Source: Marinomonas pollencensis (lineage in GTDB: Bacteria > Pseudomonadota > Gammaproteobacteria > Pseudomonadales > Marinomonadaceae). Taken from it: 64,000 nucleotides of DNA. Each line of letters opens with the position of its first letter. The stretch's first letter is position 1. Below the pieces are notes generated by a model. That model made no database searches. It saw nothing but the letters and a program-made list of their open reading frames with translations, and was not told where the DNA came from. Shown here in pieces: positions 62,233 through 64,000 of the stretch. The DNA lies in the NCBI RefSeq assembly GCF_003387375.1, contig NZ_QUNG01000013.1, positions 18,625 to 82,624 on the forward strand, written 5' to 3'. The translations under genes were made by a program, and so were the position numbers.

Positions 62233-63453
62233 ATGGCAGTAGGTTTACAAGAATTCCCTAGTATCCCTGAAATTAAGGGTGTGAATATTGGCTATGCCGA
62301 AGCCAGCATTAAAAAAGCCAATAAAAAAGACGTGGTCGTATTTGAGTTGTGTGAAGGTGCCGCTGTGGCTGGTGTCTTTACGCAAAATGCTTTCTGTGCA
62401 GCGCCGGTACGTTTGTGTCAAAAGCACTTAGCGACGACTGATGCGCGTTATTTGTTAATAAACACTGGCAATGCGAACGCTGGTACGGGTAAGTCTGGTA
62501 TGGAAAACGCCTTGCTAACTTGTAATGCCTTAGCGCAGTCGGTAGGTGTTCCTGTTGAGGCAGTGTTGCCTTTTTCAACCGGCGTGATTGGTGAGCCACT
62601 ACCAGCGGATAAGATTGTAGCGGCCATACCTGCCGCCTTGTCATCTCTGACAGGTGATAATTGGCGCGCTGCTGGTGTTGGTATTATGACCACAGACACG
62701 CTGCCAAAAGGCTCTGTGCGCCATTTTGAATTTGATGGTCGCAGTTATACGGTAGCGGGTATTTCTAAAGGGGCGGGGATGATACGCCCAAATATGGCCA
62801 CTATGTTGGGTTATGTCTTTAGTGATATCGCAATGGACAAAGGGGTGCTGCAAGCGATCCTGAAAGAGGTGGTCAATAAGAGCTTTAACCGCATTACGGT
62901 TGATAGTGACACCTCTACCAATGATTCCTGTGTTGCTGTAGCAACAGGGGGAGCGGGTAATGAGTTAGTGACGGACATAGGCTCGCCTTTAGCGCAAGCG
63001 TTCATTGTGGCATTTACTCAGGTTATGCAAGAGTTGGCTCATGCCATTGTGCGTGATGGTGAGGGTGCAACCAAGTTTGTAACGGTTGAAGTGAAAGGTG
63101 CCAAGCTTGAATCAGATGCAACTAAGGTTGCTTTTGAAGTGGCACATTCGCCTTTGGTTAAAACTGCTTTGTTTGCGTCTGACCCGAATTGGGGGCGTAT
63201 TCTGGCTGTGGTGGGGCGTGCAGGTGTTGCAGAGCTTGATGTGGATAAGGTTCAGCTGCACATCAATAGTTTTGAAATCGCCCGTGATGGTTGTCGCTCT
63301 CCTGGTTATCTAGAGGAGCATGGTCAAGAAGCCATGGCGCCAGCGGAAATTCATATTCAAATTGACCTAGGTGCTGGTGAGGCATCGGATACGGTTTGGA
63401 CGACGGATTTCTCCCATGAGTACGTCACCATTAATGCGGATTACCGTACCTGA
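62233..63453 (+). CDS. argJ: Bifunctional ornithine acetyltransferase/N-acetylglutamate synthase
   Basis: The 406-residue self-cleaving enzyme recycles acetyl groups in arginine synthesis. The cut site is the A-T pair in RPNMATMLGYVFSD, with SKGAGMI before it, LLINTGNANAGTG, and DSDTSTNDSCV. The ribosome site is AAGGGAG, 8 bases before the ATG. It is one base ahead of mutT overlap and near secA, as in other gammaproteobacteria. Confidence 0.96.
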   Translation: MAVGLQEFPSIPEIKGVNIGYAEASIKKANKKDVVVFELCEGAAVAGVFTQNAFCAAPVRLCQKHLATTDARYLLINTGNANAGTGKSGMENALLTCNALAQSVGVPVEAVLPFSTGVIGEPLPADKIVAAIPAALSSLTGDNWRAAGVGIMTTDTLPKGSVRHFEFDGRSYTVAGISKGAGMIRPNMATMLGYVFSDIAMDKGVLQAILKEVVNKSFNRITVDSDTSTNDSCVAVATGGAGNELVTDIGSPLAQAFIVAFTQVMQELAHAIVRDGEGATKFVTVEVKGAKLESDATKVAFEVAHSPLVKTALFASDPNWGRILAVVGRAGVAELDVDKVQLHINSFEIARDGCRSPGYLEEHGQEAMAPAEIHIQIDLGAGEASDTVWTTDFSHEYVTINADYRT

Positions 63454-63836
63454 TGTTAGTGCGTGTGGCGGCGGGAATCATTATTCGCGAGCAAAAAGTC
63501 TTTATTGCACTGCGCAAGGCCAGTCAGCATCAGGGTGACCTGTGGGAGTTTCCAGGAGGTAAGTGTGAAGCTGAAGAATCTCCAGAACAAGCCTTAGCAA
63601 GAGAGTTGCAGGAAGAATGTGGTATTGTGGTGAAGCGCTCAGATTACTTTAATACCGTGTCTCATGATTACGGGGATAAACAGGTTGAGTTGGTTTTTTT
63701 CACTGTGACGGAGTTTTCTGGTGAAGCTCGCGGAGATGAGGGTCAACAAGTGCGTTGGGTTTCAGTGGCTGATCTTGCCGATTACTCTTTCCCGGAAGCA
63801 AATAAAGTGATTGTAGATGCCTTGCTTGCTAGTTAG
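63453..63836 (+). CDS. mutT: Nudix hydrolase MutT (8-oxo-dGTP diphosphatase)
   Basis: The 127-residue protein has a complete Nudix box from G-G-K-C-E to the terminal R-E-L-x-E-E-C-G (residues about 36-58, GX5EX7RELXEECG). MutT removes 8-oxo-dGTP from the nucleotide pool. It overlaps the argJ stop by one base. The length agrees with E. coli MutT (129). The secA-argJ-mutT order is common in Pseudomonas-like genomes. Confidence 0.92.
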   Translation: MLVRVAAGIIIREQKVFIALRKASQHQGDLWEFPGGKCEAEESPEQALARELQEECGIVVKRSDYFNTVSHDYGDKQVELVFFTVTEFSGEARGDEGQQVRWVSVADLADYSFPEANKVIVDALLAS

Positions 63837-63877
63837 TCGTCTGTAGGCTGTTTTGCCTTGTTTATTTCGTTAAAATA

Positions 63878-63910
63878 AAAAAGCACCATAAGTGATTATG
63901 GTGCTTTTTT
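63878..63910 (+). terminator. Intrinsic terminator after mutT
   Basis: GCACCATAA (63883-63891) pairs with TTATGGTGC (63896-63904), with an A-run before and six T (63905-63910) after. The next base begins the intron-like sequence. Confidence 0.92.
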
Positions 63911-64000
63911 GTTTGCCCAGCGAAGCTGGCAAACCCGTCAGGTTGAAAGAAACCTGTCTTACCCCGACTGAGGGGAAGAGAATCCGAATCGCAAGGGCGT
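63911..64000 (+). mobile_element. 5' end of a probable class C (IIC) group II intron, cut by window
   Basis: From the base after the terminator T-run the sequence reads GTTTGCCCAGC, close to the group II start GUGYG plus the GCCCGGC-like region of class C introns. It then has consecutive stem-loops: a GTTTGCC-CAGC hairpin (63911-63935), CAGGTT-GAAAGA-AACCTG, and CCCC-GACTGA-GGGG, then CGCAAGGGCGT near the end, which resembles the conserved CGCAAGGGUGU of class C domain I. Class C introns are known to insert just behind intrinsic terminators. The position-3 base (T instead of G) is off consensus, and the rest, including any reverse transcriptase, lies outside. Confidence 0.6.

Overview
The window is a chromosomal segment of a marine gammaproteobacterium. 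Gene content, gene order and protein sequences are most like Marinomonas or other Oceanospirillales; the genus is inferred, with no 16S rRNA gene here to confirm it. No plasmid or prophage functions are visible. Most of the window is conserved housekeeping DNA in operons that keep the classical gammaproteobacterial order.

Left, mainly accessory part (1-12.9 kb): a GT2 glycosyltransferase cut by the window edge, a divergent OmpR-type two-component pair and a GtrA-like flippase, together looking like a regulated surface-glycan module. Next come a small redox set (FMN reductase, ABM-fold protein, small membrane protein, LigB-type dioxygenase with an unlisted 59-codon ORF in front of it), a PAS-GGDEF cyclase and an EamA permease. 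The last block is an agcS-aspA-ansA amino-acid catabolic operon facing a divergent XRE-type regulator.

Middle (12.9-41.0 kb): a DUF2986 gene, tRNA-Leu(CAA), queA-tgt-yajC-secDF, psd with an HDOD gene, motAB, rsgA, orn, a TSUP permease, nnr-tsaE-amiB-mutL-miaA-hfq-hflX-hflK-hflC, a DUF2065 gene, hisZ, purA, and a CpxRA-like two-component system. This joins queuosine tRNA modification, protein export, motility, mismatch repair and membrane quality control.

Right (41.1-63.9 kb): rnpB (RNase P RNA), then an intact division and cell wall (dcw) cluster, mraZ-rsmH-ftsL-ftsI-murE-murF-mraY-murD-ftsW-murG-murC-ddl-ftsQ-ftsA-ftsZ, followed by lpxC, secA, argJ and mutT. Many genes overlap by 4-11 bases, as in a translationally coupled operon. 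A MraZ-type operator sits directly on the predicted mraZ promoter, and murE carries a perfect in-frame 21-bp duplication.

The last 90 bases, starting exactly after the T-run of the mutT terminator, look like the 5' end of a bacterial class C (IIC) group II intron, a family known to insert just behind intrinsic terminators. It is cut by the window end and is the clearest sign of mobile DNA here.
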